A stretch of DNA of 64,000 nucleotides from Phycisphaerales bacterium (GTDB taxonomy: Bacteria > Planctomycetota > Phycisphaerae > Phycisphaerales > UBA1924), in contig JADLFW010000043.1 of NCBI GenBank assembly GCA_020849615.1, positions 50,343 to 114,342 of the forward strand, written 5' to 3'. The notes under the pieces were generated by a model that saw nothing but the letters and a program-made list of their open reading frames with translations, was not told where the DNA came from and did no database searches. The position numbers were made by a program, and so were the translations under genes. This document shows positions 54,553-62,772 of this stretch, piece after piece (the first letter of the stretch is position 1; the number at the start of each line of letters is the position of its first letter).

Positions 54553-55977
54553 TCACTCCCTGGCCGCACCTGCCGTGAGGTTCACGGCCGCCGTGCACAG
54601 GCCGACCCACCGGGCCTCATCCACGAGGTTCTCGGGGTTGGTCCAGCTCACCGTGACCACGAACTCCGCCCCATCCGACCGCTTCAGCAGCCACGTCCCG
54701 CTGACCACGCCCGGCTCGGACCCGCCCTTGAACGCGACGCCGGGCCAGACCTCCCGGTTCAGCCCCAGACCCGGATTGAGCCGCATGGCGTGCCCCATCG
54801 GGCCCATGCCGGGCCGGGCCTCCTTGCGACGAAGATCGGCCATCAGCCGGGCCAGCTCCTCCGGCGAGGCGAACCACTCCACACGCCGCACCTCGACCGG
54901 CTTTTTCCACGCCGCGGCCAGCAGGATGTTGGGGACCGCCTTCGCGACCTCGCCCCCCGGCGTGATCATCTCGCGCCGCGCCTTCTCATCCGCCGCCGCG
55001 TACCGCGCCGCCAGCCCCCGGTCATCGGAGAGCTTCACCTTGAACATCTCGAGCGTGGAGAGGAACGGGCGGTTGAGTTCGGGCTGGTTGTGCAGCCGGG
55101 CCATGTACGCCTCGACGCTCTCCCGGCCCGCGCGGTGGAGCAGGTGATCGGTCGCCGTGTTGTCGCTGATCGAGATCATCTTGTCGGCGAAGTGGGAGAG
55201 CGGGAACTTCGCGCCGGCGGGCTGTAGCTGCATGTCCCCGCTGGGCAGGCTCTTGTACTCCTCCTTGATCTCAAGCTCTTCATCCCACGCGGCATCGCCG
55301 GCCTCGACCAGCTCGGCCAGCGTCCCGAGGATGTAGAGCTTGAAGGCCGAGCCCAGGGCCAGCCGGGAATCGGCGTTGAGGCCGTGGATGAGCGTGATCG
55401 CGGGTTCCTCAGCGGGGCCCGTGATCCTGAAGACGCCGCAGTTCACCAGGCCCGGCAGCTTGGTGAGCTCCGCATCGAGCTCCTGGTAGTTGGCCAGCTT
55501 GGGGGCTTCGGAGGCCGTCGGCCGGATCAGCAGGCCGTTCATCTTGCCGGAGGCCTCCTCGACGTTCACGAAGAGCGTGAACTTCGTCTGGTCGGCCTCG
55601 GCGACGAGGTCAGCGGTGAGCTTGAGCGGCGAGGCGCCATCGCGGATCCCCGCCAGGCGCACGGGCTTGCCCTTGAGCAGGACGCTGTGCACCTGCTTCA
55701 GCGTGGTCTCGAGCTGCCGGGCCGGGACCTGCTTGAAGAACTCGGGGGTGAAACGTGCATCGAGGTCTCCGAGCTCGCCCCCGCTGAGCGCCTCCAGGGC
55801 CCAGCGCAGCTGGGAGCCGGCCGGGGTGTCCGGGATTGCGGGCGCTGCGGGCTCGGCCGCGGGCGCTGGTGCATCGGCGGGCTGGGCCCGCGCCGGGCCT
55901 GCGGACATGAAGGCCGCGGCAGCGAGGAGGGCGCGGGCCACGGCGGTCACGGCGGTCCGGCGGAGGCGTGTGTGCAT
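54553..55977 (-). CDS. Exported serine beta-lactamase-fold protein with N-terminal domain
   Basis: 474 residues; signal peptide cut after ARA (~31). N-terminal domain ~50-165 resembles an NTF2-like fold (RWALEALSGGELGDLDARFT, LFVNVEEASGKMNGLLI). The C-terminal class A-type domain has SxxK at Ser210-Lys213 (GSAFK), SDN at 271-273 and KGG at 417-419. The two-domain order recalls the clavam-cluster ORF12 protein. The triad is intact, so a serine hydrolase or lactamase activity is possible; Glu166-type residues could not be placed. Substrate unknown. A TACCCT box is 6 nt before the ATG. Confidence 0.8.
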   Translation of the reverse strand: MHTRLRRTAVTAVARALLAAAAFMSAGPARAQPADAPAPAAEPAAPAIPDTPAGSQLRWALEALSGGELGDLDARFTPEFFKQVPARQLETTLKQVHSVLLKGKPVRLAGIRDGASPLKLTADLVAEADQTKFTLFVNVEEASGKMNGLLIRPTASEAPKLANYQELDAELTKLPGLVNCGVFRITGPAEEPAITLIHGLNADSRLALGSAFKLYILGTLAELVEAGDAAWDEELEIKEEYKSLPSGDMQLQPAGAKFPLSHFADKMISISDNTATDHLLHRAGRESVEAYMARLHNQPELNRPFLSTLEMFKVKLSDDRGLAARYAAADEKARREMITPGGEVAKAVPNILLAAAWKKPVEVRRVEWFASPEELARLMADLRRKEARPGMGPMGHAMRLNPGLGLNREVWPGVAFKGGSEPGVVSGTWLLKRSDGAEFVVTVSWTNPENLVDEARWVGLCTAAVNLTAGAARE

Positions 55978-55983
55978 GGCCCG

Positions 55984-55989
55984 AGGGTA
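55984..55989 (-). promoter_or_regulatory. -10-like box 6 nt from the start
   Basis: TACCCT on the minus strand ends 6 nt before the ATG at 55977. Divergent from the KS gene promoter at 56095. Confidence 0.4.
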
Positions 55990-56094
55990 CGGGCCCGGCC
56001 CGTGTGAATCCCGGTGCACACCGGCGGCGGCCGGAATGGCCGTGGAATCGTTCCAGTGCGGTCGGGTTGTGGTCGTCCGGGGTGGGGGGCAGAA

Positions 56095-56100
56095 TAGGAT
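56095..56100 (+). promoter_or_regulatory. -10-like box 6 nt from the ketosynthase start
   Basis: TAGGAT ends 6 nt before the ATG at 56107. Confidence 0.4.
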
Positions 56101-56106
56101 TGCCCG

Positions 56107-57474
56107 ATGTCGCGTGACGTGGTCATCACCGGTCTGGGCGCGGTCAGCGGGCTGGGTGTCGGTGCGCGGGCCTTGTGGGATGGGCTGGTGGCCGGGCGGA
56201 CGGGCCTGGGCCCGCTCAAGCGGATCGACGCCTCGGGGTTCCGCTCCCGGCTGGGCGCCGAGGTCAACGACTTCTCCGCCAAGGACTTCGTGCCCAAGAG
56301 CTACCGCAAGGCCGTGAAGGTCATGGCCCGGGATATCGAACTGGCGGTCGGCGCCGCGAAGCTGGCGGTCGAGGATGCGGGCCTCATCACCCGCGCCGCG
56401 CTCCCCGAAGGCGGCGACGGCAGGACGACCTATCCCTCCGACCGGATGGGATGCCATATCGGCGCCGGGCTGATCGCCGCGGAGACCGATGAGCTGACCA
56501 GCGGGCTGGTGACCGCGCGGAACGAGGCCGGGCTCTTCGAGCTGACGCGCTGGGGCACAGGCGATGGCGGCGGCGGGGGGATGAACAACCTGCAGCCACT
56601 GTGGCTGCTGAAATACCTGCCCAACATGCTCGCGTGCCACGTAACGATCCTCCACGGCGCGGAGGGCCCATCCAACACCATCACGTGCTCGGAGGCCAGC
56701 GGGCTGCTGTCGCTGGGTGAGAGCCTGCGGGTGATCCAGCGCGATGCCGCGGACCTGTGCTTCTCGGGCGGCGCGGAGTCGAAGATCAATCTCATGGGGC
56801 TGCTGCGGGTAGACCTGATGGGCCGCCTGGCGGCGACGGGGGAGACGACCGATCCGACCGAGTTCATCCGCCCGTACGACCCCGCGGCGACGGGCGGGCT
56901 GGCCGGCGAGGCGGGCGGGATCGTGGTGCTCGAAGAAGAAGCCAAGGCCCGGGCCCGTGGCGCGCGGGTGTACGCCCGCGTGTCGGGGTTCGGCGCGGCC
57001 CAGTCGCCCGCGCGGCCGGACGGGCCGGTTCGCGGCGCCGAGGTGCAGGGGATGTTCGAGAGCTCGGGTGAGGGGCTCGCGGACGCGGCCCGGCGGGCGC
57101 TCGAGGATGCCCAGATCGGCCCGGAGCGAATCGACGCGATCGTGCCGCACGCGGCGGGTGTGCCGACGGTTGACGGGGCGGAGGCCGATGCGCTGCGGGC
57201 GGTTTTCGGGGCGCGGCTGCGGGAGATTCCATTGATCACGCTGAGCCCGGCGGTGGGGGAGTGCTGGGCGGGCGCCGGGGCGTTGCAGGTGGCGGCGGGG
57301 GCGATGGCGATCGCGGAGCGGACGCTCCCGGCGCGGCGTCACGGCGGGCGGCCCGCCGATGACCTGCAGGCCGGGCCCGCGCCGTCGCGGCGGGCGGAGC
57401 TGAAGCATGTCCTCGTGTGTACTTCGGCGCTGGGAGGCCAGAACGCCGCGATCGTGTTGACCGCGGCGTCGTGA
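56107..57474 (+). CDS. Ketosynthase-fold protein with altered active site
   Basis: 455 residues, FabF-like: starts VVITGLGAVSGLGVGARALW, has the nucleophile-region Cys194 in ITCSEASG and His348 in VPHAAGVPTVDG. Where FabF has KSMxGH, this protein has LSPAVGECWAGAG, so the Lys and second His are lost (Glu385 stands in the His place). It retains the acylatable Cys but probably cannot decarboxylate malonyl units in the usual way; a chain-length-factor-like or acyl-transfer role is possible. A similar protein with an intact site lies at 58.4 kb; the two may form a heterodimer. Confidence 0.78.
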   Translation: MSRDVVITGLGAVSGLGVGARALWDGLVAGRTGLGPLKRIDASGFRSRLGAEVNDFSAKDFVPKSYRKAVKVMARDIELAVGAAKLAVEDAGLITRAALPEGGDGRTTYPSDRMGCHIGAGLIAAETDELTSGLVTARNEAGLFELTRWGTGDGGGGGMNNLQPLWLLKYLPNMLACHVTILHGAEGPSNTITCSEASGLLSLGESLRVIQRDAADLCFSGGAESKINLMGLLRVDLMGRLAATGETTDPTEFIRPYDPAATGGLAGEAGGIVVLEEEAKARARGARVYARVSGFGAAQSPARPDGPVRGAEVQGMFESSGEGLADAARRALEDAQIGPERIDAIVPHAAGVPTVDGAEADALRAVFGARLREIPLITLSPAVGECWAGAGALQVAAGAMAIAERTLPARRHGGRPADDLQAGPAPSRRAELKHVLVCTSALGGQNAAIVLTAAS

Positions 57475-57511
57475 TGGTTTCGACCTACGAGTGCTTGACA
57501 GGAGACTTGAC

Positions 57512-58249
57512 GTGAACCACGAGTATCGCAGCGAAGAGCGTGGCTACGGGTACGGCGGTGGTGGCGGCTACGGGGGCGGCCGGGGTGGTCAAGGTGGACA
57601 AGGTGGTCAGGGAGGTCATGGCGGCGGGGGGCGCGGGGGCTACGGCGGCGGTCGGGGCGGGCAGGGTGGTCACGGGGGTGGGCGTGGCGGGCCGGGCGGC
57701 GGTGGTCACTACGAGGACCGGCCGCACCGCGAGCGCCGCGGCATGCCGCTCTCGGAGCTGGATCCCAACCTCACCGAGTCGAGCCGCAAGGTGATCGGCG
57801 CGGCCATCGAGGTGCACAAGGCGCTGGGCCCCGGCTACACCGAAGCGGCCTACATGGCGGCGCTCAAGATCGAGATGGATGCCCTGGGCATCGCGTACAA
57901 GGTGGGGCACTCGATCCCGGTGAAGTACAAGGAGCAGACAGTCGCCGAGACGACCGCCGATCTCTTCGTGGACAGCCGTTTCCTGGTCGAGCTGATGGCC
58001 CGGCCCGGCGATATCGGTTCGTTCGAGCGCTCGCAGCTCCGGGCCCAGCTGAAGGCGGCCGATCTGGAGCTGGGGCTGATCATCAACTTCGCGGAGCGGC
58101 GCCTGAAAGATGGGCTGGTGCGGGTGCTGAACATCGAGAAGCTCAACGCCGGCAAGGAGGGCTTCGACGATCACGGGCATGAAGAGGGTGAGGATGACCA
58201 CGGCGAGGCCGACCCCGCCCGCGGCATGGATTTCGACGAGCGTCATTGA
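57512..58249 (+). CDS. Gly-rich/RGG N-terminus fused to a GxxExxY domain
   Basis: 245 residues from a GTG with AGGAG seven nt upstream. Residues ~11-66 are Gly/Arg/Gln-rich with many RGG and GGQGG units. From ~90 comes a GxxExxY domain (AAIEVHKALGPGYTEAAYMAALK), a family with a PD-(D/E)xK-like fold; the later FLVELMARPG has Met162 where family members normally have the catalytic Lys (VELKA). LIINFAERRLKDGLVRVLN and an acidic His-rich tail follow. A nucleic-acid-binding but nuclease-dead role is one possibility. Positioned between two ketosynthase genes. Confidence 0.72.
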   Translation: MNHEYRSEERGYGYGGGGGYGGGRGGQGGQGGQGGHGGGGRGGYGGGRGGQGGHGGGRGGPGGGGHYEDRPHRERRGMPLSELDPNLTESSRKVIGAAIEVHKALGPGYTEAAYMAALKIEMDALGIAYKVGHSIPVKYKEQTVAETTADLFVDSRFLVELMARPGDIGSFERSQLRAQLKAADLELGLIINFAERRLKDGLVRVLNIEKLNAGKEGFDDHGHEEGEDDHGEADPARGMDFDERH

Positions 58250-58258
58250 AGATGAAGA

Positions 58259-58362
58259 TTCAACGCGGAGGCGCAGAGCCACAGAGCAGAAGCGACCAGG
58301 GTGGAGAGCGTCCGTTTGGCGGATGAGCCCGGGGCTCGGCGCCTTTGTGCCTCAGTGGTGAG
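58259..58362. repeat. Phrase-like intergenic repeat
   Basis: TTCAACGCGGAGGCGCAGAG and, ~50 nt on, GGCGCCTTTGTGCCTCAGTGG in the inverse sense (compare GGCACARAG units). Located between the GxxExxY gene and the second ketosynthase. Confidence 0.6.
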
Positions 58363-58382
58363 ATGTTCTGATCGGGAGCGTT

Positions 58383-59711
58383 ATGTCATCGAGGCGGGTG
58401 GTCATCACGGGGATGGGCTGGGTCACGCCGCTGGGGCATGATGTGGATGCCGTCTGGGCCCGGCTGATGAAGGGCGAGAGCGGCATCGGGCGGGTGACGC
58501 GGTTCGAGGCCTCCACGTTCTCGACCAACTTCGCGGCCGAGGTGCGGGATTTCGCGCTCGAGCAGTTCCTCCCCACCGCGGCCCGTCACCGCCACGCCGG
58601 GCTGAACACGCGATTCGCGCTGGCGGCGGCCGCGCGGGCCTGGGCGCAGTCGGGCCTGGCGGGCGCCGGCCTCGATCCGCGCCGCATCGGGCTCTACCTG
58701 GGCTCGGGCGAAGGCCAGCTGGACTTTGACAACTTCGTCCGGGCCAACCTGGCGGGGTGGCGGGCCGAGACGCGGAACATCGACGGCGCGGCCTGGGCCC
58801 GGGCCGCGTACCAGGTGATGAACGCCAACCGCGAGGTGGAGCAGGAGCCCAACGCGTGCCTGGGGCACGTGGCGGCGGCGCTGGGGTGCCGAGGCCCGGC
58901 GTTCAACTGCATGACGGCCTGCGCGGCGAGCACGCAGGCGATCGGGGAGGCGTTCGAGATTATCCGGAGGGGTGATGCGGACGCGATGTTCGCGGGCGGG
59001 GCCCACTCGATGATCCACCCGCTGGGGATGACGGGGTTCATCCGGCTGACGGCGATGTCGGGGCGGCGGGAATCGCCGCAGACCGCGGCCCGGCCGTTTG
59101 ACCGGACCCGCGATGGGTTCGTGATGGGCGAGGGCGCGGGGATGCTGGTGCTCGAGGCGCTGGATTCGGCCCGGAAGCGCGGGGCGACGCCCCTGGCCGA
59201 GATCGGCGGGTACGGCTCATCGGCGGATGCGTTTCGGATCACCGACATCCAGCCCGACGGGAAGGGCGCGCAGGCCGCGATGGCGCAGGCGCTGCGGCAG
59301 GCGGGGATCAACCCGCGCGAGCCGGGCCCGGACGGCCGCCCGCCCGTGCACTACATCTCGGCCCACGGCACCGGCACCCAGGAAAACGACCGGATCGAGA
59401 CGATCGCGGTGAAGGGTGTGTTCGGCTCTCTGGCCCCGAAGGTGCCGTTCAGCTCGGTGAAGTCGATGCTGGGACACCTGATCCAGGCCGCGGGGGCGGT
59501 GGAGCTGATCACGTGCGTCCAGGCGATCCGCACCGGGTGGGTGCCGCCGACCATCAACCTCTCGAACCCCGACCCGGAGTGCGATCTCGACTACGTGCCC
59601 AACGCGGCGCGCGATCTCAGGGGCCAGGGCGGCGTCGAGACCTGCCTTTCCAACAGCTTCGGCTTCGGCGGCCAGAACGACACGCTGCTGGTGCGTCGCT
59701 TCCGGGAGTAG
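58383..59711 (+). CDS. fabF: Beta-ketoacyl synthase (FabF/KS II type), intact
   Basis: 442 residues. RRVVITGMGWVTPLG at the start; catalytic Cys180 (MTACAAST), His328 (HGTGTQENDRIET), Lys360 and His365 (VKSMLGHLIQAAG). FGFGGQN near the C-terminus is the gating motif. It condenses malonyl-ACP with acyl-ACP in fatty-acid or polyketide-type chain elongation. No acyl-carrier-protein gene is in the window. May work with the altered ketosynthase upstream. Confidence 0.9.
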   Translation: MSSRRVVITGMGWVTPLGHDVDAVWARLMKGESGIGRVTRFEASTFSTNFAAEVRDFALEQFLPTAARHRHAGLNTRFALAAAARAWAQSGLAGAGLDPRRIGLYLGSGEGQLDFDNFVRANLAGWRAETRNIDGAAWARAAYQVMNANREVEQEPNACLGHVAAALGCRGPAFNCMTACAASTQAIGEAFEIIRRGDADAMFAGGAHSMIHPLGMTGFIRLTAMSGRRESPQTAARPFDRTRDGFVMGEGAGMLVLEALDSARKRGATPLAEIGGYGSSADAFRITDIQPDGKGAQAAMAQALRQAGINPREPGPDGRPPVHYISAHGTGTQENDRIETIAVKGVFGSLAPKVPFSSVKSMLGHLIQAAGAVELITCVQAIRTGWVPPTINLSNPDPECDLDYVPNAARDLRGQGGVETCLSNSFGFGGQNDTLLVRRFRE

Positions 59712-59797
59712 CGCGGGCCGCGGCCGGGCCCTACGATCTCGCGAGCAAGAGGCCCCGGACGGCCGATGCTGGAGATGCACCGTCAAGGATCGACGCC

Positions 59798-60439
59798 ATG
59801 GGCTTTTCCCCCTCCAAGGTGCTGCAGACGACCGCGCTGGTGCTGCTGGGCGGCTCCGCCGGGCTCTTGGGCTACCGCTTTGTCCGGGCCGACCTCGCAG
59901 CGCACGTGTACCGCGAACGCCTGGCGGGCCTGGCCCAGGATTACGAGTCCCTCCGCTCGACCTACAACGACGCCATCCGCCGCGCGGCCGTCACCGAGCT
60001 GGTCGTGAAGGATGGCAAGCTCGCCGTCCGCATCGTCAACGACCAGGGTGTGGTGCGCGAGATCCCGACCCCGTACGACCCGGCCCGCGAGATCTTCGTC
60101 GACTTCATCGTCGTCGATCAGCGCCTGTGGATCCGCCGCGTCTTTGACGCCAAGACCCCGCCCACCGAGGCGATCATCATCAACCCCGAGTTCACCGACA
60201 TCGACTGGGACAGCCCCCAAACCGCCTACGGCAAGGCCGTCTACCGCCGGCTCGATGAGGGCCGGTGGGTGGTCAGCGTCTCCGGCGATGGCTCCCTGAG
60301 CCTCGGCCGGGCCGAGGGTCCGACGCGCCTCACCAGCGCCCCCAAGCTCAAGGACTACGCCCAGGCGGAGGCCGATGCCAAGGCCAGCGCCGACGCCATC
60401 GGCCTGCGCGATGTCTGGGGCTGGCTCACCGGCGGGTGA
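59798..60439 (+). CDS. Membrane-anchored protein of unknown function
   Basis: 213 residues from ATG 59798. One N-terminal helix (VLQTTALVLLGGSAGLLG), a heptad-rich stretch (~35-65, AGLAQDYESLRSTYNDAIRR), then a beta-rich periplasmic domain (KDGKLAVRIVNDQGVVREI, FVDFIVVDQRLWIRRVFDA). No family is recognised. A longer in-frame reading overlaps the ketosynthase gene. TACGAT at 59731-59736 may be its -10 box. Confidence 0.66.
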   Translation: MGFSPSKVLQTTALVLLGGSAGLLGYRFVRADLAAHVYRERLAGLAQDYESLRSTYNDAIRRAAVTELVVKDGKLAVRIVNDQGVVREIPTPYDPAREIFVDFIVVDQRLWIRRVFDAKTPPTEAIIINPEFTDIDWDSPQTAYGKAVYRRLDEGRWVVSVSGDGSLSLGRAEGPTRLTSAPKLKDYAQAEADAKASADAIGLRDVWGWLTGG

Positions 60440-60573
60440 ATCATCTACCCGATTGCGGGGAGTGCCGCCACGATTCTGTGGGAGGGAACCACAGGCCTTG
60501 TGCAGGCTCAAGAAAACACCTAGTTTTCTCGTCCGATCGGCCGTGCTTTGCGGCTGCTTGGGCGAGGTGAACC

Positions 60574-62718
60574 ATGCGCAGTCATCGGGAGTTCGTTGTG
60601 GCGGCGCTGACAGCGGCGGCGCTCTGCGGGTGCGCGGGACAGTGCCGGAAAGTTGATCGGGCTGTCGACGAAGACCGAGCCCGGGTGGCCGAGTTGAAGG
60701 AGGCCGCGCGGGAGCTGGATCTGGTGGCCCGGTACCTCGAGCGGTGGGGCTCGATCTCGATCAGCTCGCCGGTGGCGAGCGTGACGGGGAAGGACTTCCA
60801 GTTCGACCCCAGGTTGCTGACCGATGATGCGATGTTCGCGAACAACCGGCTGATGCAGGGGTTCTCGCGATCATCGCTGGACACGGCGGTCGATCTCGGC
60901 GCGGGCATCAAGGTCGAACCGGAGATCGATCCGGTCCCCAAGCCCGATGTGGACACCCAGCCGGGCGAGCGCGTCGAACCCCCGGCGACCCCGGGCTCGG
61001 CGAAGGGCGCGGCGGGAGCGGGGACAGCCGTGATGGGCAACCCGGTCCTGACGCCGGGCTTCGGCTCGAGTCAGCGGCAGACGATCCGCCAGACGGCCAG
61101 CGACCGCTTCGAGCTGGGCCTGCACAAGTTCCTCTCGAACCCGACGGACCTGCCGCGAGACACCAAGCTGGTGTACCTGGTGCTGAACGTGGCCTGCCAG
61201 CCCGGCGAACTGACGCAGCGCGGATACATCGGGCAGGTCGATGTCCGGGTGGACTGGAGCCACTGCACCACCGAGAACATCCAGAGCCCGCCGCGGATCG
61301 TGGCGGTCTACCCGTCCATGGACAGCCAGGGGCTCGACCTGCACACGAGCCGCCGCGACCTGATCGCCGCGGCGTTCAGTCTGGCCGCCGCGGGCAAGCT
61401 CGTGGGCGCAACGGCCTTTCTCAACGCGGCGAGCCGCTCGGAGCTTGACTCCGAGACTTTCAGCTCGCTCACCAGCGTGACCAGCTACAGCCGCAGCGGA
61501 CAGCACTTCGGCTTCGAGCTCCGGCCCGCCTTCTTCGGCAAGCTCGACCCGGCCTCCAGGCGGGCCGAGGCGGGGTATCGGCTCGAGCCGGTGACGTTCC
61601 CGGTCGTGGTGCTGCTCGCGGTGGACAAGCCCGCGTGGGATCGGCTGCGCACGTGCACGGACCAGGTCGAGGAGCTGCAGCGCGCGCTGCGGGTGGAGGA
61701 GGCGGGATCCGCCGCGGGCGGAACTCCCCGCGACGGGTCGATGAGCATCATGGCCTCGGCCGAGCTCGGGGTTGAGCCGCAGTCGATCATGCAGCAGCGG
61801 ATCGCGGTGCTGAAGTCGGATCCCGCGACCGTCGCCGACGCCGTCAACAAGCTCCGGGAGGGCGGCGACAAGGCGATCGAGTCGCTGGCGCCGGATGTGC
61901 AGACCGCGGCGCGGGCCGTCGACCTGCTCATCGGCACCGTGCCCCGGCTGAGCTTCGCGGTGAACCAGTCGTGGCGGCCCATGCCCGGCGCGGCCGATGC
62001 ACGCCAGCACCTCTTTGCGCAGGATGATGTCTACGCCCACTCCATCAACGCCGAGACGCGGCTCGGGAATCTCGAACGCAGCGAGGGAGCGTCGACCGCC
62101 GTCAGGCAGCGTTCCCGGGCCCTGCGGTCGCGCGGTTCGGCCATGCAGGCCCAGCTCAGCCCGGGGGCCGTCACCACCGCCGTGCCCGACCTCTTCTCAG
62201 CCCGGCCGCTCCGCGTCAACTCCGTCGCCCCCGCGGCGGGACGGGCCGAGCAGTCCAACGTCTTCATCATCCGCGGGCAGGGCTTCACCGACGGCGAGAA
62301 GTCGAAGGTTCAGCTCGAGCTCTTCGAGGGCCAGGACAATAAGTCGCCCTTGCCCGACACGGGCCCGTTCACGATCCTCGGCGCCACCGAAGAGATGATC
62401 GCGGTCGCCCTCGACGACGCGTTCAGCAAAACCCGGCACGCCGGGCTGACCTTCCGCCTCAACCGCGATGGCCAGGAGTCGTTCACGCCCGCGTTCTCGA
62501 TTGCGCCGGCGCCGGAGCAGGTCACCAGGCTCACCCTGACCCGCGATTCGGCCGGGAATCTAACCGGGGCAAGTGTTCCCCAGGCGGACTCCAAACGGAC
62601 CGGAGAACAGAAGACTGAGCTCCAGCAGATCATCGAAGCCATCAAGGCTCTTGCGGGTGAGCCCAAGCCCAAGGCCGAGCAGGGCGGGGGTGGGCCTCCC
62701 AAGACCCCTGGCTCGTGA
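60574..62718 (+). CDS. Large lipoprotein with C-terminal IPT-like domain
   Basis: 714 residues; lipobox LCGC (Cys20), GAGGTGAACC before the ATG. A short coiled-coil start (~30-55), a Pro-rich stretch (~110-150), a central ~300-residue region with FELGLHKFLSNPTDLPRDTK, VDWSHCTTENIQSPPRIVAVYPS and FELRPAFFGKLD, and towards the C-terminus an IPT/TIG-like segment (VNSVAPAAGRAEQSNVFIIR GQGF, ~545-640). The tail is Lys/Pro-rich. Family unknown; the layout recalls envelope proteins binding surface structures. The next gene is a similar-sized lipoprotein. Confidence 0.66.
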   Translation: MRSHREFVVAALTAAALCGCAGQCRKVDRAVDEDRARVAELKEAARELDLVARYLERWGSISISSPVASVTGKDFQFDPRLLTDDAMFANNRLMQGFSRSSLDTAVDLGAGIKVEPEIDPVPKPDVDTQPGERVEPPATPGSAKGAAGAGTAVMGNPVLTPGFGSSQRQTIRQTASDRFELGLHKFLSNPTDLPRDTKLVYLVLNVACQPGELTQRGYIGQVDVRVDWSHCTTENIQSPPRIVAVYPSMDSQGLDLHTSRRDLIAAAFSLAAAGKLVGATAFLNAASRSELDSETFSSLTSVTSYSRSGQHFGFELRPAFFGKLDPASRRAEAGYRLEPVTFPVVVLLAVDKPAWDRLRTCTDQVEELQRALRVEEAGSAAGGTPRDGSMSIMASAELGVEPQSIMQQRIAVLKSDPATVADAVNKLREGGDKAIESLAPDVQTAARAVDLLIGTVPRLSFAVNQSWRPMPGAADARQHLFAQDDVYAHSINAETRLGNLERSEGASTAVRQRSRALRSRGSAMQAQLSPGAVTTAVPDLFSARPLRVNSVAPAAGRAEQSNVFIIRGQGFTDGEKSKVQLELFEGQDNKSPLPDTGPFTILGATEEMIAVALDDAFSKTRHAGLTFRLNRDGQESFTPAFSIAPAPEQVTRLTLTRDSAGNLTGASVPQADSKRTGEQKTELQQIIEAIKALAGEPKPKAEQGGGGPPKTPGS

Positions 62719-62733
62719 TCCGGGCGATCTGGG

Positions 62734-62739
62734 TATCAT
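62734..62739 (+). promoter_or_regulatory. Possible -10 box for the last lipoprotein gene
   Basis: TATCAT preceded by CTGGG, 33 nt upstream of the ATG; GAGGAGGGTGTCACG then serves as ribosome-binding site. Confidence 0.3.
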
Positions 62740-62772
62740 GGATTCCCACGGGGACGCGAGGAGGGTGTCACG

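Noticed and set aside
55978..57408. Long minus-strand open frame running through the first ketosynthase gene into the beta-lactamase-like gene
   Set aside because: Arg/Pro/His-rich translation typical of the antisense of a GC-rich gene; the ketosynthase on the plus strand has conserved motifs and the real start at 55977 has a signal peptide.
57540..57712. Gly-rich stretch as a spurious low-complexity frame
   Set aside because: It is contiguous with a recognisable GxxExxY domain and preceded by a good ribosome-binding site at the GTG.
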